Made by a program: the position numbers and the translations under genes
In this document: positions 17,744 to 27,771 of the stretch, one piece after another
Layout: each line of letters starts with the position of its first letter
Position numbering within the stretch: the first letter of the stretch is position 1
Notes under the pieces: generated by a model
What the model saw: only the letters and a program-made list of their open reading frames with translations
Told to the model about the DNA's origin: nothing
The model's database searches: none
Source: UBA7672 sp047601145
GTDB lineage: Bacteria > Pseudomonadota > Alphaproteobacteria > Caulobacterales > Hyphomonadaceae
Direction: 5' to 3'
DNA length: 64,000 bases
Assembly (NCBI GenBank): GCA_047601145.1
Contig: JASGJW010000003.1
Coordinates: forward strand, 1-64,000

Positions 17744-18869
17744 CGCTTGGACTCCTTGGCAAAGTGGTTGAGGACGGCATCAATGACTTGGTCTTGAATG
17801 GCATCGGTCATATCCGGGTAGATGGGCAAGCTAACAACAGTTTCGGCCAGTTTGCGACTGACCTCGATGTTTAATGTTCGACCGTGTCCGGCGTAAGCCG
17901 GCTGATCGGCCATTGTGCGCGGATAGTGAACGGCGGTGGGCACACCTTTTTCTTGTAAGGCCTTTTGAAAGGAATCGCGATTTGGCACTTGCAGAGTGTA
18001 CTGCGCCCAGGAACTGGTGCGTTGGGGCGCCAGGGTGGGGATACCGACACTATGGGTTTTGAGCTCGCTGAAGGCTTGGTTGAAGCGTTCGGCGCGGGCG
18101 CTGCGCTGGTCGAGTTCCCATTGGAAACGTTCGAGCTTGGGCAACATTATGGCGCATTGGAGCGTGTCCATTCGGCCATTGATGCCAATCCGCGTGTGGT
18201 AGTAGCGCGATTTTTGCCCGTGCACGCGGATTTCGCGCATGGCTTCGCTTAGTGCATCGTCGTTGGTAAAGGCGGCGCCGCCGTCGCCGAAACAACCCAA
18301 GGGTTTGGCGGGAAAGAAGCTGGTCACGCCAACCGCTGAGAGCGCACAACTGCGTTTGCCTTTGTAGGTGGCGCCAAAACATTGGGCCGCGTCTTCGATC
18401 ACCTTGAGATTATTTTTCGCGGCGAAGGCATTGATCTCGTCCATATCGGCGGGTTGACCATACAGGCCGACGGGATGAATGGCCTTAGTCTTGGCTGAGG
18501 AGCCTTGTCCAGAACCGCCGGATCCAGATTGCAAGTCTTGGCATCGACGTCGACATAAACCGGAGTGGCGCCCACCAGAAGAACGGTTTCGGCAGTGGCG
18601 ATAAAAGAGAACGCGGGAACAATGACCTCATCACCAGGGCCAATCCCTAAGGCCATCATCGCTAGGATCGAGGCATCGGTTCCACTGGAACAGGTGATGG
18701 CATGTTTAACGCCGGCGAATTTGGCAAGGCGGCGCTCCAGTTCCTCGACCTCTGGCCCCATTATGAATTGGCCATGGCTTAGGACCGTCTGGATTTGCTT
18801 TTGAATGGGCTCTTCAAGAGCTTGATATTGCGCTTTTAGGTCAATAAATGGGATAGTTTTCATAGACAT
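17740..18869 (-). CDS. DegT/DnrJ/EryC1/StrS sugar aminotransferase, one frameshift
   Basis: PLP-dependent aminotransferase for nucleotide-sugar synthesis. About 376 residues. Family marks: CSSGTDASILAMMALGIGPG, VIVPAFSFIATAETV, HPVGLYGQPADMDEI, VIEDAAQCFGATYKG and SFFPAKPLGCFGDGGA, which holds the PLP lysine. One indel near 18,500 splits it. WbpE-like 3-keto-sugar aminotransferase is the closest guess. First gene of the minus-strand cluster; divergent from the mannose-1-phosphate guanylyltransferase, so both may feed surface polysaccharide. Confidence 0.88.
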
Positions 18870-18919
18870 AAGTTTTGCATGAGTCCAACTAGTGTCGTCA
18901 ATCGAGGAGTGGGTTCGTC

Positions 18920-20317
18920 ATGATTCCAGTGATTCTCTCAGGGGGCAGCGGAACTCGCCTGTGGCCGGTGTCGCGCGCCTCGTATCCAAAGCAATTCTGT
19001 GACTTTTTTGACGGCTCGTTTTTAGGCAATACCATTCAGCGCCTAAAGACTTTGGGTGAAGTTCATATTTTAACGACGCAGTCGATGGCCTCTCTGACTC
19101 AACGAGCCACCAAGCGCGAAGGTCTTAAGGCCCAGAACGTGATCTTTGAACCCATGGGAAAAAACACGGCTCCGGCTGTGGCTTTGCTCTGCCATGTTTT
19201 GGAGAGGCGGGGAATGGCGGCCGAAATCGCCGGTGTGTTCCCATCGGATCATCTGATTGGCAACGAGGCGGCTTTTCAGAAAGCGGTGGCACTGGCCACG
19301 CAGATCGCCGGGCAGGGCTATGTGGTGACCTTGGGCGTGCAGCCTCACACTCCAGAAACGGGTTACGGCTATATTGAAGTGACCGACACGGTGGTGGGAG
19401 CCGATGGTGCCTTAAAGGCGATGCAGGTGGCGGGCTTTCGCGAGAAGCCGAATTTGGCAACGGCGAAGACGTACGTCGATTCGGGGCGCTACTTTTGGAA
19501 CGCCGGAATGTTTGTCTTTTGCGTCCGCGATATGATTGCGCATTTTAAGAAATTTCAGCCTTTGCTATGGAGCAAAATCGAGTTGATCGATGCCGAGATG
19601 AAAAATGCTCCCTATAATTATGCTTTGGTCGATTCGATTTCGCTCGATTACGCCATAATGGAGAAACTTGAGAAGCAAGCTTGCGTGCCTTGCGATATGG
19701 AGTGGAGCGATGTCGGCTCCTGGGACGAGATCGCGCGTTTAAGTGAGGAGTCCAATCCGGTCGAGACCAAGTCGCGCGCCGAAGTTTTCAATTTGAACTC
19801 AGAAAATAATTTTGTCTTCAGCGTGAACAATAAGGTCGTGGGCTTGATCGATATCGTCGACACAATGGTTGTCGATACCAATGATGCGCTTTTGGTGGTG
19901 CATAAGAACTCTTCGCAAAAGGTAAAGGAATTGGTCGATGCGATGAAGGAGGCCGGTCAAGTCGAGGCCACCGAACATCCATTTGAAACGCGGCCGTGGG
20001 GACGCTTTGAGATTTTAGCTGACGAGCCGAGTTTTAAGGCCAAGAAGATCACCATCGATGCCGGAGCGCAGCTGTCGTATCAGAGTCATAATCATCGCTC
20101 TGAACATTGGGTGGTGGTGGCCGGCCAGGGTGAAGTCGTGTTGAATGAAAAGACTTTGAACTTGGCGCCGGGTCAGTCGGTGCACATCCCCGAGAATGCC
20201 AAGCACCGAATGCGCAATCCTGGAAATGTGCCGTTGATTTTTGTCGAAGTGCAGACCGGCTCTTATTTTGGCGAAGACGATATCACGCGCTATCAAGATG
20301 ATTACAACAGGACTTAA
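18920..20317 (+). CDS. manC: Mannose-1-phosphate guanylyltransferase / mannose-6-phosphate isomerase
   Basis: Bifunctional 465-residue enzyme making GDP-mannose, with type II phosphomannose isomerase activity. Nucleotidyltransferase motif LSGGSGTRLWPVSR at residues 6-19, GYGYIEV, FREKPNLATA and the WNAGMFVF active-site strand. The C-terminal cupin from about residue 355 contains SHNHRSEHWVVVAGQG metal ligands. Intact, ATG after GAGG. 50 bp from the divergent aminotransferase start, implying a shared promoter region. Confidence 0.96.
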   Translation: MIPVILSGGSGTRLWPVSRASYPKQFCDFFDGSFLGNTIQRLKTLGEVHILTTQSMASLTQRATKREGLKAQNVIFEPMGKNTAPAVALLCHVLERRGMAAEIAGVFPSDHLIGNEAAFQKAVALATQIAGQGYVVTLGVQPHTPETGYGYIEVTDTVVGADGALKAMQVAGFREKPNLATAKTYVDSGRYFWNAGMFVFCVRDMIAHFKKFQPLLWSKIELIDAEMKNAPYNYALVDSISLDYAIMEKLEKQACVPCDMEWSDVGSWDEIARLSEESNPVETKSRAEVFNLNSENNFVFSVNNKVVGLIDIVDTMVVDTNDALLVVHKNSSQKVKELVDAMKEAGQVEATEHPFETRPWGRFEILADEPSFKAKKITIDAGAQLSYQSHNHRSEHWVVVAGQGEVVLNEKTLNLAPGQSVHIPENAKHRMRNPGNVPLIFVEVQTGSYFGEDDITRYQDDYNRT

Positions 20318-20320
20318 AGC

Positions 20321-20611
20321 ATGTTGGATCTAGATGCTATCGCCGAGCGGAGAGCTCAGGCACTCAAGCAAACGTCTGAAGCCTGGCGCCGGGCCATCTG
20401 GAGCACGGCTTTCCAAAAGTTGAGCCAGGGAATGAGCGACGGTGAAGTCGAAACGTTTGTGGCCTATTGCACGTCGGTGGCGCAATTCGAGGCGGTGGTG
20501 AAATTTATCGAGCAGCGTTGTGCCCAGTCGCAGGCCGCGCCGTTTTCGGTGGTGACGTCCGAAGCTGAGGCTTCAGGCCAAAGTCCGCAAGCTTGGTTTT
20601 CGGGATTTTAA
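20321..20611 (+). CDS. Hypothetical protein, unknown
   Basis: 96 residues, soluble, alpha-helical by composition (RAQALKQTSEAWRRAIWS; FEAVVKFIEQRCAQSQ). Starts 3 bp after manC, so it should be co-transcribed with it. Its 3' end overlaps the convergent lipoprotein gene by 4 bases. No family recognised; intact frame and tight spacing support it as real. Confidence 0.65.
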   Translation: MLDLDAIAERRAQALKQTSEAWRRAIWSTAFQKLSQGMSDGEVETFVAYCTSVAQFEAVVKFIEQRCAQSQAAPFSVVTSEAEASGQSPQAWFSGF

Positions 20612-21359
20612 TGGCTGTCTGAGCTGGCGGTGGCCACGGCGCTGGCGCAGAATGGAAGCTTAGAAGTCTGTTGCTCAAGGTCTTTGATTTTGCTGCCGGC
20701 GAAGATGCTGGCTGCGCGCGCGATCTGTTTTGTGCGCTCGATTTGCGTGGCCAGAATCTTGATTCCACAATCCAAGTTTTTAACCGGGTCTAAAATCGAG
20801 CGGGCGATGTCTTTCACCGGCAGATTTTTATCGGCTTGCCAATCAAAGGCGCAGAAGGCGTAGTCGCGCACGTCATTATAAGAAAGTTGCAAAAGGCCTT
20901 CGACATAAACCGGCATTCCAGTGATGGCATCTAAGCCTTGGCTCAGGTCCAAGTGGCGCGCCAGCGGGTCAAAACCACTGGCGGACTTGGCCATGGCCGA
21001 AACCAAGAAGGCCCAGAAATTTACTTTTTCTGAATTCGTCATATTGCCATAGTTGGGGCAGAAGCTCTTGATGTCCTCGCTGCCGGGCAAGAGCTCTGAG
21101 GCCACGTCATTGCCGATGATTTGATAGGTATAGGCCGACCATAACATTCCTTGTTTAGTTTGACTCTCCACATCAAGGCCGTGGGTTTGTAAACTTCGGT
21201 CGAAGGATTTGAGATTGTGCCGTCGCTGCCGTTGGCGCTGTCTGCGCTATGGCTTCCCGCAATTGGCCCGCAGGCGGTTAATAGACCGCTGAAACAGCAG
21301 GCAAAGAAGATGATTTTGAGACAACGTCCAGCGGCTTGCATTGGCTTTAAACTATGCAA
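20608..21359 (-). CDS. Lipoprotein with lysozyme/SLT-like domain, frameshifted
   Basis: About 250 residues from ATG 21359 or 21341. Signal peptide with lipobox LLTAC. One or more indels near 21,150-21,180 join the signal half to the domain. The pattern ASGFDPLARHLD, VYVEGLLQLSYNDVRDYAF, then SILDPVKNLDCGIKIL resembles transglycosylase/lysozyme folds (ES-G-FDP, GLLQ, LDP-x2-N-x2-G). The usual catalytic Glu before SGF is Ala here; the Glu in VEGLLQ might serve instead. Wall-acting role is inferred. Confidence 0.65.
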
Positions 21360-21465
21360 AAGCTGAAGCTGGCAAGTTTCAGGGGATTGGACGAAAGTCG
21401 GGGTTTACTGTCGAAGGCTGTGCCGCTGTCTTGAGGTTTGGCGATTTAAGGCCAATTCACCCGTC

Positions 21466-22281
21466 TCATTTTGAGGCGCTTTGATAGAGCGGCATCACTG
21501 TTGGCAGCAGGGATTCGATATGGCGAATGCGTGTGCTATCGGCCGGGTGGGTGCTGAGGAACTCTGGCGGTTTAGGACCTCCAACTGAGGCCATTTTATT
21601 CCATAGGTTTACGGCGTCTTGCGGATTGTATCCGGCCCGCGCCATAAGCTCGACGCCAATCGTGTCGGCTTCGGTTTCTTGAGCTCGGCTATGGCGTAAA
21701 CCCAGGCTAATTTGCGTGAGGGCACTTAAAGCGCCGGCATATTTGGCATCGACCACACCGGTGGCGGTTAGCACTTGCAGACCCACTTGCTCGATTAGGG
21801 CTTCAGACATGCGTTCGCGCCCATGTTCGCGCAGGGCGTGTGAGATCTCGTGGCCCATGATGGCGGCCATTTCGCCGTCGGTGAGATTCAGCTGTTCGAT
21901 GATCCCGCTGTAGAAAATGATTTTTCCACCTGGCATGCAATAGGCATTGAGTTCTTTTGAGGTGATGACATGCACCTCCCAATTCCAAGCGGGCGCATCT
22001 TTGCGAAAAACGTTGGTCATTGGAGTCAAGCGTTTGGCGACAGCTTGCACTCGGCGCAGCTGCTCGGGGTTACGATCAAGAGCGCCGCTCTTTTGGGCCT
22101 CAGCTTTAGTCTGATCGTAAGCTTGCGCCGAGGCGCTGGAGATTTGCTCGCTGGACACTGACATCAACTGCCGGCGGTCGGCATCGACGGCACCGCCTGC
22201 GGTGGTGCTGGCGCAATGGTTGAGGGCGGGCAAGGCGAGGATTAGAAAAACGATTTGGAAAAGGCGTACGGGTCCATTCAT
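21466..22281 (-). CDS. M48 family metalloprotease, periplasmic or lipoprotein
   Basis: 271 residues. N-terminal signal sequence ending near NHC (weak lipobox). Zinc protease motif HEISH at residues 144-148, with the third ligand in the downstream ETEADTIGVEL segment. The AYCMPGGKIIFYSGI stretch before HExxH is typical of the BepA/LoiP branch of envelope quality-control proteases. Intact. Monocistronic by spacing. Confidence 0.9.
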   Translation of the reverse strand: MNGPVRLFQIVFLILALPALNHCASTTAGGAVDADRRQLMSVSSEQISSASAQAYDQTKAEAQKSGALDRNPEQLRRVQAVAKRLTPMTNVFRKDAPAWNWEVHVITSKELNAYCMPGGKIIFYSGIIEQLNLTDGEMAAIMGHEISHALREHGRERMSEALIEQVGLQVLTATGVVDAKYAGALSALTQISLGLRHSRAQETEADTIGVELMARAGYNPQDAVNLWNKMASVGGPKPPEFLSTHPADSTRIRHIESLLPTVMPLYQSASK

Positions 22282-22448
22282 TGGCGCGAAGATAGACCTA
22301 GTCGCTGCGGTTCGTCAATAGCTGCGGGATGTCCTTTAGCGAGATCTTGCTCTGCCTGCGGACTGTGATAGGTTAAGTCCCAGTGCCAGGCCTGGACCAC
22401 ATGGCTAAGCTCATGGTGGCAAGTTTTAAACCCATATATGATTTGTGT

Positions 22449-23147
22449 ATGAATACAAAACAACTCGTATTTATCGTCGATGACGAGCCAGAAATTTGCC
22501 AGCTTTTGGAGCGGATTCTGGACAGCGAGTTTCGGGTTTTGTGTGCCGCCAATTCGTTTGAGGCCTTTAAGCTCTTGGAGTTGCACTCTCCTGACGCGAT
22601 TTTAGCCGATGTCAGCTTGCCCGGTGAAAATGGCATTAGTCTATGCAAACAGATGCGGGCCCGCCTTGTGCGCTCGAACGTCCCCATCTTGATGATTTCG
22701 GCCTTTGATGAGCCCGAGGCCCGCATCTTGGCGTTTGAAGCCGGCGCCGACGATTTTATCGCCAAACCTTTTCGACCCGATGAATTGCGCGCGCGTTTGC
22801 ATTCGCGCCTGCGGCGTCTGCGTCAACAAGAGCCCGCTTCCGGCAATGTGATCATCGCAGGAAAGTTGCGCTTGGACTTGGACCGGGTTGAGGCGCGGGT
22901 GGCCGCCGATCGTGTGGCGCTGGGGCCGGTGGAATTCAAGATTTTATGCCTGCTGGCACGCGGATTGGGACAGTTGCGCTCGCGCCAAGAAATCGAGGAC
23001 TTCGTATGGGGCGAGAATCGTCCGGCCTCAAGGGCCTTGGATCCCCATATCAATGCCCTTCGCAAGAAGCTCAGTGGCAGTGAGCTCGAACTGCGCACGG
23101 TTTATGGAACGGGTTATTCTCTGCAGAACTCGGTCCATGGAGCTTGA
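22449..23147 (+). CDS. OmpR/PhoB-type response regulator
   Basis: 232 residues from ATG 22449 (the frame is open upstream, but this start matches the receiver beginning). Receiver: VFIVDDEPEICQ (acidic pocket), phosphorylated Asp in ILADVSLPGENG, Lys in IAKPFRPDEL. C-terminal winged helix: LGPVEFKILCLLARGLGQ and ALDPHINALRKKLSG, a DNA-binding output. Overlaps the following kinase by 11 bases. Confidence 0.93.
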   Translation: MNTKQLVFIVDDEPEICQLLERILDSEFRVLCAANSFEAFKLLELHSPDAILADVSLPGENGISLCKQMRARLVRSNVPILMISAFDEPEARILAFEAGADDFIAKPFRPDELRARLHSRLRRLRQQEPASGNVIIAGKLRLDLDRVEARVAADRVALGPVEFKILCLLARGLGQLRSRQEIEDFVWGENRPASRALDPHINALRKKLSGSELELRTVYGTGYSLQNSVHGA

Positions 23148-23865
23148 ACGCGACCGGCGCCGTTGTGTGGAGTCGGCGGCACATCTGACCTGCCTTTCTG
23201 AATATCTGCGCGCGTTCACCCATGAAATCAATAATCCCTTAACCGTTGTCTATGGCGAGGCCCTGCGTTTGCGCGAACGCGTAGGGGCCGGGCACTTGCG
23301 GGATTCCGAAGTCTTGCATTCGACCGAGATTTTTGAGCGCATGTCCCAGCGTATGATCGCTTTGACTCAAGAGCTTGCCGCCGTTTTGCGAACTGGCGGC
23401 AAGAGCGAAGACATTGGCGTTCGCGAATTGATGGATTTGGCATTGAAATACAGTGGGCGTGAAATCGAGCGGCAGGCGATCGACTTGGATCTAAGCGGCT
23501 TAGAGAGTCGGCATCAGGTGCGGGGGCGGCCGCTACAAATGGCGCGTGCACTCTACAATCTGATCCAGAATGCCACGGAGGCTCTTGGCCAAAAGAGCGC
23601 TGGCCAGCCGCGCCAGCTTAGGATTTGGTCCGAGGAGAACTTGCCAGACTCGCTCTTGGTCTTACATATCTGTGACAATGGTCCAGGCGTTGAGGCCTCG
23701 CTGCGCGAGCGTTTGTTTGAGCCTTTTGTCTCGAGTAAGACTCAAGGCGCCGGTCTGGGGTTGTTTGCGGCGCGCTTATGGCTTGAGCAAAATGGCGCCT
23801 CGGTGACTTGCCAGTCAGATGAGGCTGAGACCAGGTTTTCGGTGACCTTTGTGAGTCGGCCTTGA
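23137..23865 (+). CDS. Soluble sensor histidine kinase
   Basis: 242 residues, no membrane segment. H-box FTHEINNPLTVVYGE near residue 29, N-box LIQNATEALGQ, G1 CDNGPGVEAS, F-box LFEPFVSSKT and G2 GAGLGLFAARLWLEQNGA. No sensor domain precedes the H-box, so input must come from a partner. Start overlaps the response regulator stop; a FecR-barrel gene follows after 46 bp. The three probably form one unit. Confidence 0.9.
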   Translation: MELERDRRRCVESAAHLTCLSEYLRAFTHEINNPLTVVYGEALRLRERVGAGHLRDSEVLHSTEIFERMSQRMIALTQELAAVLRTGGKSEDIGVRELMDLALKYSGREIERQAIDLDLSGLESRHQVRGRPLQMARALYNLIQNATEALGQKSAGQPRQLRIWSEENLPDSLLVLHICDNGPGVEASLRERLFEPFVSSKTQGAGLGLFAARLWLEQNGASVTCQSDEAETRFSVTFVSRP

Positions 23866-23911
23866 GCTCGACTGGACTCAGTCATTTCTGTTTATTTTCC
23901 GATAGATAGGC

Positions 23912-26196
23912 ATGAAGCAGAAATTTTCTGAGAGCCGAATCGTCGGGGCTCTGATGGCCGTCTTGGTCGTCGAGATCATTTTGCTTTTGCTGCACCTTGG
24001 AGTCCTTTCGTTTCATCATGGAGCGCCGATCGCAGTTGGCTCTGGCCTCGCGGGTCACGTGGTAAAATCGCAAAATGATTTGCGCCGGCGCGGAGCTGAT
24101 AGCCTGGTTTGGGAAAAGTCGAGTCATGATGAAGCCGTTTATTTTCACGATTCCGTGCTGACCTTGAGCCAAAGCACGGCGACCCTGCTCTTGCAAAAAG
24201 ACACCGAGATCCATCTTTCAGAGAACACGCTTGTGACGATCGAACCCGCAAGTGAGCTTGCGCACGGTGAAATTCGTCTGCACTTCGTGAAGGGGAATTT
24301 AAAGGCTCGCAATCCCTATAACTCGACGCTGATTCAGGGCGCCGAATGGACCGTCGATTTGCATCAGGGCAGTGAGGTGGAGTTGCGCCAGGTCAATGGC
24401 GAGGACTTTGAGTTGCAAGTCGGTCAGGGAGAAGCTCACTTTAAATCCTCAAAATCAGGCGAGAGCGTGATCAAGCCAAAGGAAGTCTTACGCGTGAGCC
24501 ATGATCAAGCTTTACATCTGGCGCTGGATGCGGCAATTGAGTGGACCCGCCCGCCGCCGAGTCGGATGTATACCCATTCAGAAAGCATGGCGGTGGCGCT
24601 TCAGTGGCACGGTCAGGCTCGGCAATTGATTTTACAGTCGCTGGGACAGCCTGAGGTGATCCTCGATCTTCCGGAGGGCCGGCAGAGTTACCAAGCGGAC
24701 TTGCCTTTGGGGCAACACCGTCTTTTTTTACGTCAGGGTTTAAGCTCATCGGCGCCTTTGAATCTTCAGGTTTGGCGCGCCCCGGTTCTACATCTTCTGC
24801 GGCCTCTGCCGCGCGACCGCGTGAGTTTGGATCGCGATGTGGCGTTCTTGTGGACGCCGCTTGCCGGCGTCAGTCAGTTTATTTTGCGGCAAGACAGTGG
24901 CGGCGCAGGCGGCCTTAAGCAAACTGAAGTTCATGACAATTCGGCCAGCACGCGTTTTTCATCCGAAGAGGACTTGCAATGGTCGGTGAGCGCCAAAGAT
25001 GCCGAGGGCTTTGAGATCCCGCCACTCTATAGCTACCCGCTCTTTGTTCGTGAAAATCCATTGGCGCCGCCAAAGTTAAGAGTGCCGCAATTGCGTCGAC
25101 CGGCTTCGTCGCCGAGGCCTGGCGGCGACTCGGGCGCTAGTTTTTGGTGGCGCGCCTGGAATACCTTTCTACCTAGGGCTGAGGCCGACGATGGCGTTGA
25201 AGCTGAGACTTATGAAGCGGTTTTTGAATGGGAGCCGGTCAGTGGCGCCGATCAATATGTCTTAGAGATTTCAGCCAGCGAGGACTTTCGTCATCCGGTT
25301 TTGATCAAGACCACAACGCGCTCACAATATGCTTGGCGCGGCTTTTTGCGACAGAGTTACTTTTGGCGAGTGGCGGCTGGAACCAAGCGCGGTCGTCTAG
25401 GCGTGTTCAGTGAGCCGGCGGTGGTCGACTTGCGCCAACTCGAAGGCCACGACGTATTGGATGGTGTGCTGGTGAGGCGAGTTGAGAAACCCGTCACCGC
25501 GGCGACTCGGCTTTGCCACTGGTCGCCGCGCCAGCGCCACCTATTCCAGTGGCAGCGGCGGCGGCACCCTCGTCGGCAGAACCAGCGGCACCTCCGGCTG
25601 CGGCGCGGGCGCCTTCGTTTAAGCGCTTCTTGGCCTGGCGGCCGCAGTACACAGTGGCTGAATACCACGCCCATGAAGACGTACACGCGAAATTTTCTGG
25701 CGGTACAAAGTCAGCCTTTGTGGGAGAGTGGCCCCTAGCCTTGGCCAATGACCGCGCCGTGAAGCTAGAGTTCAACTTTGCGCGCAGCCAGTTCAAACCG
25801 CAACCAAGTGCCGCTTACCCTCTACAAAATCAGTTGAGTTGGCAAAATTTGGGCTTGACGGCTCTGTACTATAAAGCCTGGTATGGTTACGGGCTCGAGA
25901 GCCAGCAAATTCTAACTATTCAACGTGCCAGTAACGAGACTGTGAAGGGGCAAACCGCGCAGGCGGTTGGACCGGCTTTGTCGGCGGTGTTGGGGGCGGG
26001 GCGCTTTGCAGTCGACGCTCGTTTGGCGAGCTTATTTGCCAGCGGTGGCACTTGGCTGCATTCACGCCTGCAACTGCGCATAAAACTGGGATTGGGTCTG
26101 ACCTTAGGGGCTGGCGTCGATGGTCTTATGGGGCAAGGTTCAACCGGGCAATCGACGGTGAGTGAGGGTTTCTTGCTTACGGGCTTTGAGTTTTAA
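23912..26196 (+). CDS. FecR-domain protein with C-terminal outer-membrane barrel, one frameshift
   Basis: About 760 residues. N-terminal membrane segment (residues 11-33), FecR-like beta domain at about 70-200 (TLSQSTATLLLQKDTEIHLS, GEIRLHFVKGNLKAR), two Ig-like repeats with IEWTRPPPS and FEWEPVSGADQYVLEIS, then a Pro/Ala-rich linker. The C-terminal about 180 residues alternate like barrel strands and end in GFLLTGFEF, a terminal Phe typical of outer-membrane proteins. One indel near 25,500. Likely bridges envelope layers; role unknown. Confidence 0.75.
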
Positions 26197-27771
26197 ATAG
26201 GTGAGCGTGCTGATCCAAAACAGTAGGATCAGAACCACGTCAAACGGCGGCTGTGCCTTTGGGTTAGAGATTCTTCCGCAGCCAGCGGCCTTGAAGTTGA
26301 AGTCATCCACGACCTTGGGAGTGTAGCTTAAGGTCAGCGAATCCAAGCGCACTGGTGAGAGCGCAGACATATTATTGACCAGGATGCGCAGACGTAAATA
26401 GCGTTTGTTTTGAACTGAATCTAGGTTTGTCGTCCAACCCGTGTCGTCCAAGGTGAAGCCATCACTGCTGGCGCGGTATTCGACGCTATAGGTGGCCGCA
26501 ATTGGCGAGAGAGTGACGCTGTCGATTTTGGGGAACGAACTCTGTAGGTCGAAAACTCGGGTGGTGACGGATTGTGCCGAGGTGCTATAGGTCACGAAAT
26601 TTCCTGGATTCACAGGTGACTCTTCGCCGGGAGCATAGAAGCTTCCGTTTGGACTTTGATAGTCGATGCCGGTGAACCAACTGCGCCCCTCGCCGCCGTC
26701 GCCGCCGTAGCCTGAGCTGGTGTTGGTGCCGCCGGCGCCATAGCCGGCTTGGCTTGCGGCGGTGCCGCTGACTAAATTATTGAAGTAGGCCGTGCCGCCG
26801 GAAAATACTTGAATCGAGCCGCCGCCGCCGCCGCCGCCAGGCCCTCCTGCGGTGAAGCCGTTTCCGCCATGACCGCCGTGCGCCAGAATATAGCCGTCAG
26901 CTGTGCCTGTGCTGGAGCCGATCGCAACATCGCCGCCGGCGAAAATGCGCACGGCTCCGCCACCGGCGCCCCCGCCCCCACCGGGTTGTCCGGCTGGACC
27001 TGAGCCGCCGCCCCCACCGCCGGCGCCGCCGCCTAAAGTTAAATAGTAGGGATCAAAGATGGGAGTGCCATGCAGTCCGCCGCTGGTGTTGGCGCCATCA
27101 CCTGGAAGCACGCTTGTGCAGGTCGAATCGCCGCCGCAGTTGCGCCCGCCGCCCCCACCACCGCCGCCGGCCGCGCCTGTGCCATAGGTCCCGGCCATGC
27201 CGGCGCCGACGCCATCGCTCGACGACACACCCGCGCTTCCCGATTGGGCCGCGCCGCCACCGTCGCCGCCGCCTGTGCCGCCGCAGCGCCCTTGTCCGCC
27301 AAGACCTGCGGTCGTCGCCGTGGCATCGCCGCCGTCCTCACCGTGGCACCAAATCTGACCTTCGATTTTGACTGTGCTCTGACTTTTAATAAGCAGGGGA
27401 GAGGTGCCGGTGGGCTCCAGGATCCAACCTGGTTCTAAATAAAAACTAGTTACTTGAAGAGTGGGATGGGCGGAAGTGTCCAAATGAATCGTCTGGCCGT
27501 TGACGGTGCCAAAACGCGAGTACGTCGAGGCATCAAAGACGCCATCCGAACCATCGCCGATGTCAAATTCAAACGTCGGTTCACCGCCGGTGCCATAGCC
27601 CGAAGTTAGAAGACTGGGCTCGACGACGCCCAAGGCTTGGTTCCAGATCGCGGTCGGCGCAAAGGGCGAGGTTGTCGTCAGGTTTGTGCGCGTCGTGAAA
27701 TTCTCGACGATCTGATCGGCGCCGACCGGTAAACTGAGTACGAATGCGAGCGCCAACCCGAAGTGCTTCAT
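26140..27771 (-). CDS. Secreted glycine-rich protein with C-terminal sorting-like tail
   Basis: 543 residues from ATG 27771, which overlaps the preceding receiver stop as ATGA. Signal peptide MKHFGLALAFVLSLPVGA. Glycine-rich core at about residues 145-350 with GGAGGGGGGSGPAGQPGGGG runs, then beta-rich domains. The C-terminus has a GCG motif, a hydrophobic helix (FDVVLILLFWISTLTYL) and a basic tail (KLKARKQ), the layout of CTERM-type sorting signals. Last gene of a five-gene regulatory unit. Its 3' end overlaps the FecR-barrel gene by 57 bp on the other strand. Confidence 0.82.
   Translation of the reverse strand: MKHFGLALAFVLSLPVGADQIVENFTTRTNLTTTSPFAPTAIWNQALGVVEPSLLTSGYGTGGEPTFEFDIGDGSDGVFDASTYSRFGTVNGQTIHLDTSAHPTLQVTSFYLEPGWILEPTGTSPLLIKSQSTVKIEGQIWCHGEDGGDATATTAGLGGQGRCGGTGGGDGGGAAQSGSAGVSSSDGVGAGMAGTYGTGAAGGGGGGGGRNCGGDSTCTSVLPGDGANTSGGLHGTPIFDPYYLTLGGGAGGGGGGSGPAGQPGGGGGAGGGAVRIFAGGDVAIGSSTGTADGYILAHGGHGGNGFTAGGPGGGGGGGSIQVFSGGTAYFNNLVSGTAASQAGYGAGGTNTSSGYGGDGGEGRSWFTGIDYQSPNGSFYAPGEESPVNPGNFVTYSTSAQSVTTRVFDLQSSFPKIDSVTLSPIAATYSVEYRASSDGFTLDDTGWTTNLDSVQNKRYLRLRILVNNMSALSPVRLDSLTLSYTPKVVDDFNFKAAGCGRISNPKAQPPFDVVLILLFWISTLTYLKLKARKQETLTHRRLPG

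Noticed and set aside
27070..27320. CRISPR-like repeats at 27 kb
   Set aside because: The repetition is codon-level glycine repeats without regular spacers.
27070..27438. Ala- and Arg-rich plus-strand frames at 27.1-27.4 kb
   Set aside because: They are complements of the GGN repeats in the glycine-rich gene.
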